From: Schleiferilactobacillus harbinensis DSM 16991
Lineage (GTDB): Bacteria; Bacillota; Bacilli; Lactobacillales; Lactobacillaceae
Reading direction: 5' to 3'
Assembly: GCF_000425885.1 (NCBI RefSeq)
Contig: NZ_AUEH01000002.1
Coordinates: forward strand, 1 to 64,000
DNA length: 64,000 bases
Part shown: positions 56,636-64,000 of the stretch, piece by piece
How positions within the stretch are numbered: the stretch's first letter is position 1
How the letters are laid out: every line of letters starts with the position of its first letter
Notes under the pieces: generated by a model
The model's database searches: none
Told to the model about the DNA's origin: nothing
What the model saw: only the letters and a program-made list of their open reading frames with translations
Program-made: the position numbers and the translations under genes

Positions 56636-58360
56636 TTACGCTTTAGTGAAGGCAGTCAGCGCCTGTTCAAAGTCATCCAAACGCTTGTGGGCCGCGTCTT
56701 GGGAATCAGACTGAGTGCCCACATAATACTTGATCTTCGGCTCCGTCCCAGACGGCCGAATGGCGATCCAGGTGCCATCGCTCAAGATGAACTTCAAAAC
56801 ATCGGACTTCGGCAGCGTCAGCTTCTCCGTGCTGCCATCCGCCAACTTGGCTTGGCCGGTCTTGTAGTCTTCGGTCCGGGCAACCTTAACGCCGGCAAAC
56901 TCGCTGGGCTCTTCTTTCCGGAACTTGGCCATCAAGGCACTCATTTCTTCAGCGCCCTTGATACCCGGGAAGTCTTGGGAAACGGTCTTCTCCGCGAAGT
57001 AGCCGTATTCCTTGTACAGCTCCTGCAAGCCGTCATATAGCGTCTTGCCTTGGTGCTTATAGTAGGCCGCCACTTCCGCCAGCAGCAGTGTTGCCTGCAT
57101 GGCATCCTTATCCCGCACGAACGGCTTGATCAGATAACCATAACTCTCTTCGAAGCCGAAGAGGAATTCGTGCTCGCCGGTTTCTTCAAAGTGTTCGATC
57201 TGCTCGGCAATAAACTTGAAGCCGGTCTCCACATTGATCATCTGCATGCCGAAACTTTCGGCAATCTTAGTGGCCAATTCAGTAGATACAAAGGACTTCA
57301 CGACGGCCCCATTCTTAGGCAATGTGCCGGCATTCTTCCGGGCCGTCAAAATGTAATGCAGCATGATGCTGGCGATCTGGTTCCCCGTCAGCAACTGATA
57401 CTCGCCGTTGGGCAGCCGCACTGCCGTGCCTAATCGGTCGGCATCCGGGTCCGTGGCGATCAGTACATCCGCGGATTCTTCCTTGCCCAATTGAATTGCC
57501 AAGTCAAAGGCTTGGGGGAATTCAGGGTTCGGGAACGGTGTCGTCGGAAATTCAGGATCCAAAATGGCCTGCTTCGGCACGATGCGGACGGCCTGGAAGC
57601 CAGCGCCCTGCAGTACCCGTTGGGCCAAGACCTTGCCGGTCCCGTGCAGCGGACTGTAAATCAGCTTCATGTCCTTGCCATCACTGGCAATCAAATCCGG
57701 ATTGATGGTGACAGACTTCAACGCCGCCAAGTAAGCTTCGTCCACATCTTCACCGATCAAGCTCATGATTTTGGCTTCCCGCAGCTTCTGTTCTTGAACG
57801 ACGGGAATATTGAAGATATCCGTCACTTCGCGGATGTACTTGGTGATCGTATCGGCCTCTTCCGGCGGCATCTGACCGCCATCCGGCCCATAGATCTTAT
57901 AGCCGTTGTATTGCTTCGGGTTGTGACTCGCGGTGATCATGATCCCAGCATAAGTGTGCAGGTGCCGAATCGTGAAGGACAGTTCCGGAGTCGGCCGCAG
58001 GGAGTCAAAGACAAACGATGGAATCTTGTGGGCCCCTAAGACCCGCGCGGATTCATGCGCAAACTCTTGGGAATGATAGCGGGAATCGAAACTAATCGCG
58101 ACCCCCTGCTGCTTTTGCTCTGCGGGTAACTTGTCCATAAACCGGGCCAAGCCCTCAGTGGCTTGGCGCACGGTGTAAATATTCATCCGATTGATGCCCG
58201 GACCCATCACGCCGCGCATGCCGGCGGTACCAAACTCCATCGGAGCAGTAAAGGCGTCTTCCAGATCGTCTTCATGCCCTTTCATCTGAGTCAGTTCCTC
58301 GGCTAAATCGGGTACGAGGGTAGCTTGTTGCCATTGCTGATAATTATCTTGCCAGCTCAT
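56636..58360 (-). CDS. pgcA: alpha-phosphoglucomutase (phosphohexomutase)
   Basis: Interconverts glucose-6-phosphate and glucose-1-phosphate, feeding UDP-glucose and glycan synthesis. The 574-residue length is that of Gram-positive PgcA. Motifs: GTAGMRGVMGPGINRMN, catalytic GIMITASHNPKQYNGYKIYG, metal loop ATDPDADRLG, sugar loop GFEESYGYL and phosphate loop RPSGTEPKIKYY. ATG 58360 lies behind AGGAGG. It is the last gene of the hprK-lgt-gpsA-galU-trxB-pgcA run. Confidence 0.95.
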   Translation of the reverse strand: MSWQDNYQQWQQATLVPDLAEELTQMKGHEDDLEDAFTAPMEFGTAGMRGVMGPGINRMNIYTVRQATEGLARFMDKLPAEQKQQGVAISFDSRYHSQEFAHESARVLGAHKIPSFVFDSLRPTPELSFTIRHLHTYAGIMITASHNPKQYNGYKIYGPDGGQMPPEEADTITKYIREVTDIFNIPVVQEQKLREAKIMSLIGEDVDEAYLAALKSVTINPDLIASDGKDMKLIYSPLHGTGKVLAQRVLQGAGFQAVRIVPKQAILDPEFPTTPFPNPEFPQAFDLAIQLGKEESADVLIATDPDADRLGTAVRLPNGEYQLLTGNQIASIMLHYILTARKNAGTLPKNGAVVKSFVSTELATKIAESFGMQMINVETGFKFIAEQIEHFEETGEHEFLFGFEESYGYLIKPFVRDKDAMQATLLLAEVAAYYKHQGKTLYDGLQELYKEYGYFAEKTVSQDFPGIKGAEEMSALMAKFRKEEPSEFAGVKVARTEDYKTGQAKLADGSTEKLTLPKSDVLKFILSDGTWIAIRPSGTEPKIKYYVGTQSDSQDAAHKRLDDFEQALTAFTKA

Positions 58361-58506
58361 CGATAACAGCCTCCTAAAACCAATTTTTGATTCCACTTTC
58401 ATTATACATGGTTGTTGGGAAAAGCGATGATGTAAGCCCTCAAAAAAATTACTAAATCAATGGTAAACGTTTCTTTATATTTACTAAACATTTTACCTGA
58501 GCGTTG

Positions 58507-58540
58507 TAAAAAAGCGCCTGTCCACAGGACAAGCGCTTCT
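58507..58540 (-). terminator. trxB terminator
   Basis: GCGCTTGTCC / GGACAGGCGC stem followed by TTTTTT on the minus strand. Confidence 0.8.
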
Positions 58541-58571
58541 CAATTCACAATAGACTGTTTGGTCAGGGTAA

Positions 58572-59525
58572 TTAAGCGTGCGCCTGCGTGGCGGATACTT
58601 TGTCGCCCAATTCTTGGATATAGTGGTAAACCTGCTGACCGGCGAGGCCGCCTTCACCAACGGCAGTGGTGATTTGGCGCAGATCCTTTTGCCGGGCATC
58701 GCCGACAGCAAAAACGCCAGGCACCTTGGTCCGCATATGATCGTCGGTGATGATCCAGCCTTGATCGTCTAAAATCGGCAGATTCTTAAAAGCAGCGGTC
58801 ATCGGCGTAATGCCCACATAAATGAAGACACCGCCGACCGCAATCTGTTTCTCTTCACCGGTCACTTTATCTTTATAAGTGACACCGGTGACCTTCTTCC
58901 CGTCGCCATCAATGGATTGCAACTGGGTGTTCCAAACAAAATGCATGTGGTCATTGGCAAACGCCCGGTCCTGCAAGACCTTCTGGGCGCGCAATTGATC
59001 CCGGCGATGCAGTACGTGTACATCCGGTGATAATTGGGCCAGGTACAGGCCTTCCTCAACGGCTGAATCGCCGCCGCCGATGACGGCTAACGGCTGACCT
59101 TTGAAGAAAGCACCGTCGCAGACTGCACAGTACGATACGCCTCGGCCCGAATACTCTTCTTCGCCAGGCACGCCAACCTTGCGATGTTCAGCGCCAGTCG
59201 CCAAAACGACCGCCTTAGCTTCGTAATCGTCTTCGTCCGTGTGAATCAGCTTGGTGGCGCCGTGGTCTTCGATGCTGCTTACTTCACCGTAAGCATATTC
59301 CACGCCGGCTTGTTCTGCTGTCGCGTACATCTTCTCCCCCAACTCGGGGCCAAGCACATCGGTAAACCCAGGATAATTTTCAATCGCTGCGGTGTTGTTC
59401 ATCTGGCCGCCATAAATCCCGCGGTCCAGCATGACCACCCGCAGATTGGAACGGGCAGCATACAACGCGGCAGTCATGCCGCCCGGTCCTGCACCGATCA
59501 CGACGACATCATATTCTTTGGCCAT
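58572..59525 (-). CDS. trxB: thioredoxin reductase
   Basis: NADPH/FAD enzyme that keeps thioredoxin reduced. FAD loop VVVIGAGPGGMTAALYAAR, redox pair Cys133-Cys136 in YCAVCDGAFF, NADPH loop IGGGDSAVEEGLYLA and FAD-closing GVFAVGDARQKDLRQ; 317 residues from ATG 59525. Its terminator separates it from pgcA. Confidence 0.97.
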   Translation of the reverse strand: MAKEYDVVVIGAGPGGMTAALYAARSNLRVVMLDRGIYGGQMNNTAAIENYPGFTDVLGPELGEKMYATAEQAGVEYAYGEVSSIEDHGATKLIHTDEDDYEAKAVVLATGAEHRKVGVPGEEEYSGRGVSYCAVCDGAFFKGQPLAVIGGGDSAVEEGLYLAQLSPDVHVLHRRDQLRAQKVLQDRAFANDHMHFVWNTQLQSIDGDGKKVTGVTYKDKVTGEEKQIAVGGVFIYVGITPMTAAFKNLPILDDQGWIITDDHMRTKVPGVFAVGDARQKDLRQITTAVGEGGLAGQQVYHYIQELGDKVSATQAHA

Positions 59526-59599
59526 CAGCAACACTCCTTACTAAAAATAAGTACATGTCATACTATACATGAATTCTACTAATAAATCTACCACTTGGC

Positions 59600-60442
59600 T
59601 CAGTCGCTGACCAGCCTGCGCAAATAGGCGCGCAGCGGTGCGGCAGTATCCGGATCAGTCAGTGCCAGGTCAATATTGGCTTCCAACAGACTGAGGCGGC
59701 CGTCGATGTTTTCCCGAGGACCACCATAGGGCAGCCCGGTCAGATTTCCTTCAGCCGCCAAAGCATTCAGCGCTTGGGCAAATTGTTGTTGATCTGCGGG
59801 ATATTGGGCCAGTTGATCAAAAATGGCGGCCGAAAACACATACCGCCCGAAGACTGCATCCTGGCTAGGCGCCGTGGCCGGCGTCGGCTTTTCAGCAATC
59901 CGCTTGATCTGGCCGGCCGCTTTGTCCGCCCACTCCACGATCCCATATTGCTCGCTTTGCTTGGCCGCGATCGGCACCGTCGCCAGCATTTGCTGGCCGC
60001 TGGCCGTGTGGGCCTGCCACAACTGCTGCAGCAACGTGGTTGGCAGCGGCAGCACATCATCCGACAGGACGAAACAGAAGTCTTCCCCATCAATGAAATC
60101 CTCGGCCAAAGCCAGGGCACTGCCGATGCCATCCGCGGCTTGCTGGCGGATAAAGTGCAAATTCACCGCTGTAGAAGCAGCAATATCGGCAAGCTGGGCC
60201 GTATCGCCCTTCGCCCGCAGGAGATGCTCCAATTCCGGCGCCGAATCGAAATAATCCTCGATGGCCTGTTTGCTCTTGTTGGCCACCAAGAGAATATCGG
60301 TAATGCCATTGGCCTGCAGTTCCCGCACAATGTAATCAATGACTGGGCGGCCGCCCAAGGGCATGATCTCTTTGGCCACGGCCTTGGTCAGCGGCATGAG
60401 GGAGCCCCCCAGACCGCCGGCAGCGATGACGGCTTTCACCAT
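59600..60442 (-). CDS. divergent GalU-like nucleotidyltransferase
   Basis: A 280-residue member of the UTP-glucose-1-phosphate uridylyltransferase family, at the locus where lactobacilli keep galU. Recognisable parts: AVIAAGGLGGSLMPLTKAVAKEIMP, FVLSDDVLP, EQYGIVE, EKPTPATAPSQDAVFGRYVFS and LLEANIDLAL. Yet the GTR motif of the nucleotide loop has become GSL, the ExQLTDAI motif is ADQQQFAQAL, and DxGxKxGY is replaced by ENIDGRLSLL. These are usually invariant, so activity may be lost or changed. It lies between gpsA and trxB. Confidence 0.75.
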   Translation of the reverse strand: MVKAVIAAGGLGGSLMPLTKAVAKEIMPLGGRPVIDYIVRELQANGITDILLVANKSKQAIEDYFDSAPELEHLLRAKGDTAQLADIAASTAVNLHFIRQQAADGIGSALALAEDFIDGEDFCFVLSDDVLPLPTTLLQQLWQAHTASGQQMLATVPIAAKQSEQYGIVEWADKAAGQIKRIAEKPTPATAPSQDAVFGRYVFSAAIFDQLAQYPADQQQFAQALNALAAEGNLTGLPYGGPRENIDGRLSLLEANIDLALTDPDTAAPLRAYLRRLVSD

Positions 60443-60466
60443 AAACGAATGCTCCTTTACTGTCTG

Positions 60467-61498
60467 TTAAAAATCAATCTCCGGCTTAGCGATTCGGCCC
60501 ATCAAGGCATCGATACTGTCTTGCAGCGGCCGCTGGCGATACAGCACTTCATAAATAGCTTCGCAAATCGGCATATCCACTTGTGCTTGACTGCTCAAGT
60601 CATGGGCCGCCTTCGCGGTAGGCACGCCTTCGACCACCATGCCCATGGTATCCAAAATGTGCTGCAAGGGTTCGCCTTGCCCCAATCGATTGCCGCAGCG
60701 CCAATTCCGGGAATTCGTACTGGTGCAGGTCACGATCAAATCGCCGAGACCAGAGAGGCCGCTGAACGTCAGGGGATCTGCACCGAAGGCCACCCCCAGC
60801 CGAGCCATTTCGGCTAAGCCCCGGGTCATCAAAGCGGCTTTCGTATTATCCCCATAACCCAGCCCATGGATGGCGCCGGCACCGATGGCGATCACGTTCT
60901 TGATTGCGCCGCCCAGCTCCACCCCGACAACATCTGGGCTGGTATAGATCCGCATGAAATCATTCATCACGATCCACTGGACCCACGCCGCGGCATCATC
61001 GTTGGCAGACGCCGCGGTAAGGGTCGTAATATCCCGCTTGGCCACATCTTCCGCGTGGCTGGGCCCGGACAGGATCACAATATCGCCGCGGACAGCCGCC
61101 GGGATTGATTGACTCAAGACTTGAGAAATACGATCCAGTGAGCCTTCTTCCAGCCCCTTTGCGGCCGAGATCAGGAACGGCCGGTTGCCCTCTTCATTTA
61201 AGATAGCACCAACCTTTTCCGCCACCGAGCGAATGGCTTGAGTAGGAATTACAAAGAAAATGGCTGCTGCGCCGGTGACCGCTTGGCGCAAGTCCGTCGT
61301 CGCTGCAATACTCTCGTCCATGTGCAAATTGGCAATGTAGTGCGTGTTCGTGTGGTGTTCGTTGATTTCAGCAATTTCTTGGGGATTGCGGCCATAAATC
61401 GTGACGGCATGGCCGTTTTTTGCCAAGACATCCGCCAATACACTGCCCCAGGAACCAGACCCGAGCACGGTGAGATGCAATTGTCGCTTAGCGTTCAT
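60467..61498 (-). CDS. gpsA: NAD(P)-dependent glycerol-3-phosphate dehydrogenase
   Basis: Makes sn-glycerol-3-phosphate for phospholipids. 343 residues: [21 protein letters not shown] (NAD loop), [47 protein letters not shown] and [15 protein letters not shown] with the substrate lysine. It overlaps the end of lgt by 11 bases. Confidence 0.97.
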   Translation of the reverse strand: MNAKRQLHLTVLGSGSWGSVLADVLAKNGHAVTIYGRNPQEIAEINEHHTNTHYIANLHMDESIAATTDLRQAVTGAAAIFFVIPTQAIRSVAEKVGAILNEEGNRPFLISAAKGLEEGSLDRISQVLSQSIPAAVRGDIVILSGPSHAEDVAKRDITTLTAASANDDAAAWVQWIVMNDFMRIYTSPDVVGVELGGAIKNVIAIGAGAIHGLGYGDNTKAALMTRGLAEMARLGVAFGADPLTFSGLSGLGDLIVTCTSTNSRNWRCGNRLGQGEPLQHILDTMGMVVEGVPTAKAAHDLSSQAQVDMPICEAIYEVLYRQRPLQDSIDALMGRIAKPEIDF

Positions 61499-62330
61499 AA
61501 GGATATTTCAACCCGCTTCCATCAAGATACCAAGGATTATTTGGCTTGCGTACGCGCCGGTAGATAATCAAAAACACTGCACCGACGAAGAGGATCGCAG
61601 ACAATAACTGAGACACCCGAACGGGGCCGAACAGATACAGACTGTCCGTCCGCGTGCCCTCGATCCAGAACCGCGCGAAGGAGTACCAGGCCACGTAGCT
61701 CAATACCACTTCGCCGCGTTTAAATAAGTGCTCCCGATGACGCAGGGCCAGCAGCAGAATGACGCCCAGCAGGCTCCACATCGACTCATATAAGAAGTCC
61801 GGCTGATGATATACCCCGTTGATATTCATCTGGTTAATGATAAAAGTCGGCAAATGAATGCTCTCTAGAAACGCCCTGGTCGTTTTCGCGCCAAATGCTT
61901 CCTGGTTCATAAAGTTGCCCCAGCGGCCAATGGCCTGGGCCAGCAACACGGTCGGCGCCACAATATCCAGCACCAGCCAGGCCGGCAGCATCCGGTAATA
62001 ACAATACACGACCAGCACGATCAGCCCAGCGATGATTCCGCCGTAAATGGCCAAACCGCCCTCCCAAATGGCAAAAATCTCGCCGGGATTGGCGGCGTAG
62101 TATGACCAGCGGAAAATCACGTAGTACGCCCTGGCCCCGATCACACCGATCGGCAGCATCCATAATAACAAATCGACGATATCGTCAGGGCTGATCTGAC
62201 GCCGATTCGCCTCCCGCATGGAAAGAATAACGGCAATCACCACACCGGTGGCGATCAGTACGCCGTACCATTTGATTTGCAGTGATCCCAGGCGCAGCGC
62301 CACGGGATTCAGGGCAGCAAGTGACAACAT
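61488..62330 (-). CDS. lgt: prolipoprotein diacylglyceryl transferase
   Basis: Membrane enzyme that attaches diacylglycerol to the lipobox cysteine of lipoproteins. 280 residues with about seven helices; [35 protein letters not shown] (the Lgt signature) and GTRTDSLYL are seen. Between hprK and gpsA in the conserved order. Confidence 0.96.
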   Translation of the reverse strand: MLSLAALNPVALRLGSLQIKWYGVLIATGVVIAVILSMREANRRQISPDDIVDLLLWMLPIGVIGARAYYVIFRWSYYAANPGEIFAIWEGGLAIYGGIIAGLIVLVVYCYYRMLPAWLVLDIVAPTVLLAQAIGRWGNFMNQEAFGAKTTRAFLESIHLPTFIINQMNINGVYHQPDFLYESMWSLLGVILLLALRHREHLFKRGEVVLSYVAWYSFARFWIEGTRTDSLYLFGPVRVSQLLSAILFVGAVFLIIYRRVRKPNNPWYLDGSGLKYPYER

Positions 62331-62357
62331 AGATCCATCTCCTAAATATCCGAGTTT

Positions 62358-63305
62358 TTACTTTTCTTCGTCTTCCGCAGAATGTTCCTTAATCAAAGAA
62401 TTCAGATTCCGTTCGAAGACCTTGGTGGCATCGTAACCCATTGATTGGGCTCGGAAATTCATCGCCGCCGATTCAATAATAATGGCCAAGTTCCGGCCGA
62501 CTTTCACCGGAATGATGATCTTGGGCAGGGCCACATCAAAAATCTGCTGGAACTGTTCATGAGCCCCGATGCGATCGTAATTCTTATCCGGTGACCAATT
62601 TTCCAAATGGACGATCAGCGAAATTTCAGCCGAATCCCGCACCGCGCCGGCGCCAAACAGATTCATCACATCAATGATGCCAATCCCGCGAATTTCCAAT
62701 AAATGGCGCAGGATCTTTGGGGCTTCGCCCACAATGGTTTTTTCATCCCGTTGATAGACATCCACCCGATCATCGGCGATCAGTCGGTGGCCCCGCTTGA
62801 TCAGGTCTAGGGCCGTTTCTGATTTACCAACGCCAGAATCCCCGGTGATCAGCACGCCCAAGCCATAGATATCCACCAGAACACCGTGCATTGACCGGCG
62901 CTCTGCCAATTCTTCTTCCAGAAACTCGGTCACGACACTGGATAACCGGGACGTCGGCAACGGTGATCCCAGTACCGGCAGTTTCGCCCGGTTGGCTTCA
63001 GTGATCATTTCCGCCGGTGGTTCGTAGCCCCGGGACACCAGAAATGCTGGTGTCTCGGCGGTGGCCATCCGACCCAAGACAACACTCAGCTCGTCCGGGG
63101 TCATCCCCTTAGAGAAAGAAATTTCGGTCTTGCCAAATAATTGAATCCGATTGCTGGGATAATAGCGAAAATAACCGGTCAATTCCAGGCCCGGCCGGGA
63201 AATATCACTCACGGTCACGGTGCGGTCTGCCATGAACTCCTTGCCGGAGAACACTTTCAGATCTGTTTCCTGGACCAGCTTAGCCACTGGTACTGCATCT
63301 GCCAT
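62358..63305 (-). CDS. hprK: HPr kinase/phosphorylase
   Basis: Phosphorylates Ser46 of HPr in response to glycolytic intermediates, driving CcpA-dependent catabolite repression. 315 residues: N-terminal sensor-like domain (TVSDISRPGLELTGYF) and C-terminal P-loop GLGVLITGDSGVGKSETALDLI with RGHRLIADDRVD, plus the LLEIRGIGIIDV signature. First gene of the lgt-gpsA-galU-trxB run. Confidence 0.97.
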   Translation of the reverse strand: MADAVPVAKLVQETDLKVFSGKEFMADRTVTVSDISRPGLELTGYFRYYPSNRIQLFGKTEISFSKGMTPDELSVVLGRMATAETPAFLVSRGYEPPAEMITEANRAKLPVLGSPLPTSRLSSVVTEFLEEELAERRSMHGVLVDIYGLGVLITGDSGVGKSETALDLIKRGHRLIADDRVDVYQRDEKTIVGEAPKILRHLLEIRGIGIIDVMNLFGAGAVRDSAEISLIVHLENWSPDKNYDRIGAHEQFQQIFDVALPKIIIPVKVGRNLAIIIESAAMNFRAQSMGYDATKVFERNLNSLIKEHSAEDEEK

Positions 63306-63376
63306 AGTTCAACCCTCCATTGCGATATACATGCTAAATCATACCATAATCGGCGCCGCTTTTTTCTCGCTGACAG

Positions 63377-63408
63377 AAAAACGACGCTCACCGAAGTCAG
63401 CGTCGTTA
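63377..63408 (-). terminator. terminator before hprK
   Basis: AACGACGCT / AGCGTCGTT stem followed by TTTTTC on the minus strand, closing the PspC pair and separating it from the hprK operon. Confidence 0.7.
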
Positions 63409-63433
63409 GTTGATTTGTTAATTAGCCGGACAA

Positions 63434-63730
63434 TTAGAAATCATCCCAAGTATCATCCTTGCCCTTGTCCTGTTTCGGCTTGGCCTCGTTATGGATCTCT
63501 CGGCGCGGCCGATTAGGTTGATACGGATGGGCATAGGGCGTCCCGCGGAAATCAGTGGGCCGCTTCGGCCGCTTCGGTGCGAAAAGCCACCGGTAGATCA
63601 GATAGATGACCAGCACCGGGAAGAAGAAGCGCAGCAAACCGATGACCATGGCCAGCATCCCAATCCCAGTCGCAAACAGGACCACGAGTAAAACGGGAAT
63701 CAGAATCAAAAGCACCAATAGTGTAATCAT
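63434..63730 (-). CDS. small membrane protein paired with PspC
   Basis: A 98-residue protein: two hydrophobic segments (LLVLLILIPVLLVVLFATGIGMLAMVIGLLRFF and VLVIYLIYRWLFA), then a Pro/Arg/Lys-rich cytoplasmic part, ending DDTWDDF. The upstream PspC protein ends DDNWSDF. ATG 63730 is two bases after the PspC stop. Possibly a partner in envelope-stress response; family not recognised. Confidence 0.65.
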   Translation of the reverse strand: MITLLVLLILIPVLLVVLFATGIGMLAMVIGLLRFFFPVLVIYLIYRWLFAPKRPKRPTDFRGTPYAHPYQPNRPRREIHNEAKPKQDKGKDDTWDDF

Positions 63731-63732
63731 TT

Positions 63733-63990
63733 TTAGAAATCACTCCAATTATCATCGCTGCTATTCTTAGACCGCGGCTCTTCCTGGGGCTGACTCGGCT
63801 TCGCCGGCTTTTCCGGCCGCGGCGCCAGCGGCATGATCATGTCCAGGACGATGTAGACCACGAACATGGTCCCAAAACTGGGCATTAACAGGACAACGAA
63901 GAGAATCCGCAGCAGCGTGCTGTCCCAGCCGAAGTAGGCGGCAATCCCGCCGAGGACACCATCGACCTTGCGATCGGTCCGCGACTTCAT
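63733..63990 (-). CDS. PspC-domain protein
   Basis: An 85-residue PspC-like protein. The N-terminus KSRTDRKVDGVLGGIAAYFGWDSTLLRILFVVL is the PspC signature with a membrane helix, a second hydrophobic segment follows (TMFVVYIVLDMIMPL), then a Pro/Lys/Ser linker and the tail SSDDNWSDF. PspC proteins act in envelope-stress sensing. Expected to be co-transcribed with the following small membrane gene. Confidence 0.85.
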   Translation of the reverse strand: MKSRTDRKVDGVLGGIAAYFGWDSTLLRILFVVLLMPSFGTMFVVYIVLDMIMPLAPRPEKPAKPSQPQEEPRSKNSSDDNWSDF

Positions 63991-64000
63991 TAATCGTCTC

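Noticed and set aside
59774-60817. 347-residue plus-strand frame across the GalU-like gene and gpsA
   Set aside because: Antisense to two well supported genes and crosses their boundary.

Overview
The window looks like the chromosome of a Lactobacillaceae bacterium with fairly high G+C (by eye a little over 50%). Reasons: dense short-gap operons, many GTG/TTG starts behind strong GGAGG sites, the cggR-gap-pgk-tpiA-eno glycolytic block, hprK-lgt-gpsA-galU-trxB-pgm gene order, rapZ-yvcK-whiA, secG-rnr-smpB, uvrB-uvrA, and an XRE/cupin regulator in front of potABCD. A Schleiferilactobacillus- or Lacticaseibacillus-like organism is my best guess; this is inference from gene order and composition, not a database result.

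Layout. 1-300: the 5' end of an IS30-type insertion sequence cut by the window edge. 0.3-4.3 kb: a small acetyltransferase, YebC, a MagIII-like DNA glycosylase, D-serine dehydratase and a methyltransferase. 4.4-11.8 kb: amino-sugar and cell-wall precursor genes (glmS, an M20 hydrolase, glmM) with cyclic-di-AMP synthesis (cdaA-cdaR) and a DUF1361 membrane protein. 11.9-12.1 kb: a structured non-coding repeat. 12.1-16.5 kb: polyamine uptake operon. 16.6-20.6 kb: an oxidoreductase, a CPA1 antiporter and murB. 20.8-26.7 kb: DNA repair (exoA, ung), pta, tsaE, a HAD phosphatase, a LURP-one-like protein and a GNAT enzyme. 27-32.4 kb: a sugar-type ABC importer followed by a beta-lactamase-fold hydrolase. 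32.4-34.2 kb: a large HTH/DUF3800 protein of unknown role. 34.3-37.7 kb: trans-translation and RNA decay (smpB, rnr) with secG. 37.8-39.8 kb: a small membrane protein and a ClC channel. 39.9-45.7 kb: lower glycolysis under CggR. 45.9-47.6 kb: tRNA-Arg(CCG), a 44-residue membrane peptide, clpP and an OhrR-like regulator. 47.6-58.4 kb: whiA-yvcK-rapZ, uvrBA, an HD hydrolase and pgcA. 58.6-64 kb: trxB, a divergent GalU, gpsA, lgt, hprK and a PspC pair.

Most of the window is core metabolism. Glycolysis (gap to eno), its sensor HPr kinase, CggR and YvcK connect to sugar-nucleotide and peptidoglycan precursor supply (pgcA, galU-like, glmS, glmM, murB), and c-di-AMP synthesis is co-transcribed with glmM. 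Legible regulatory DNA includes a CggR-type operator and promoter, a CIRCE-like element on the clpP promoter, NagR/YvoA-type palindromes around glmS and its divergent neighbour, an inverted repeat at the XRE-potABCD promoter and a Fur-family box on the oxidoreductase promoter.

No defence island, prophage, CRISPR array or biosynthetic cluster is visible. The least explained items are the HTH-DUF3800 protein, the GalU homologue lacking signature active-site residues, the dispersed structured repeat, the paired PspC proteins with a shared acidic/aromatic tail, and a possible AUC start codon on the methyltransferase.
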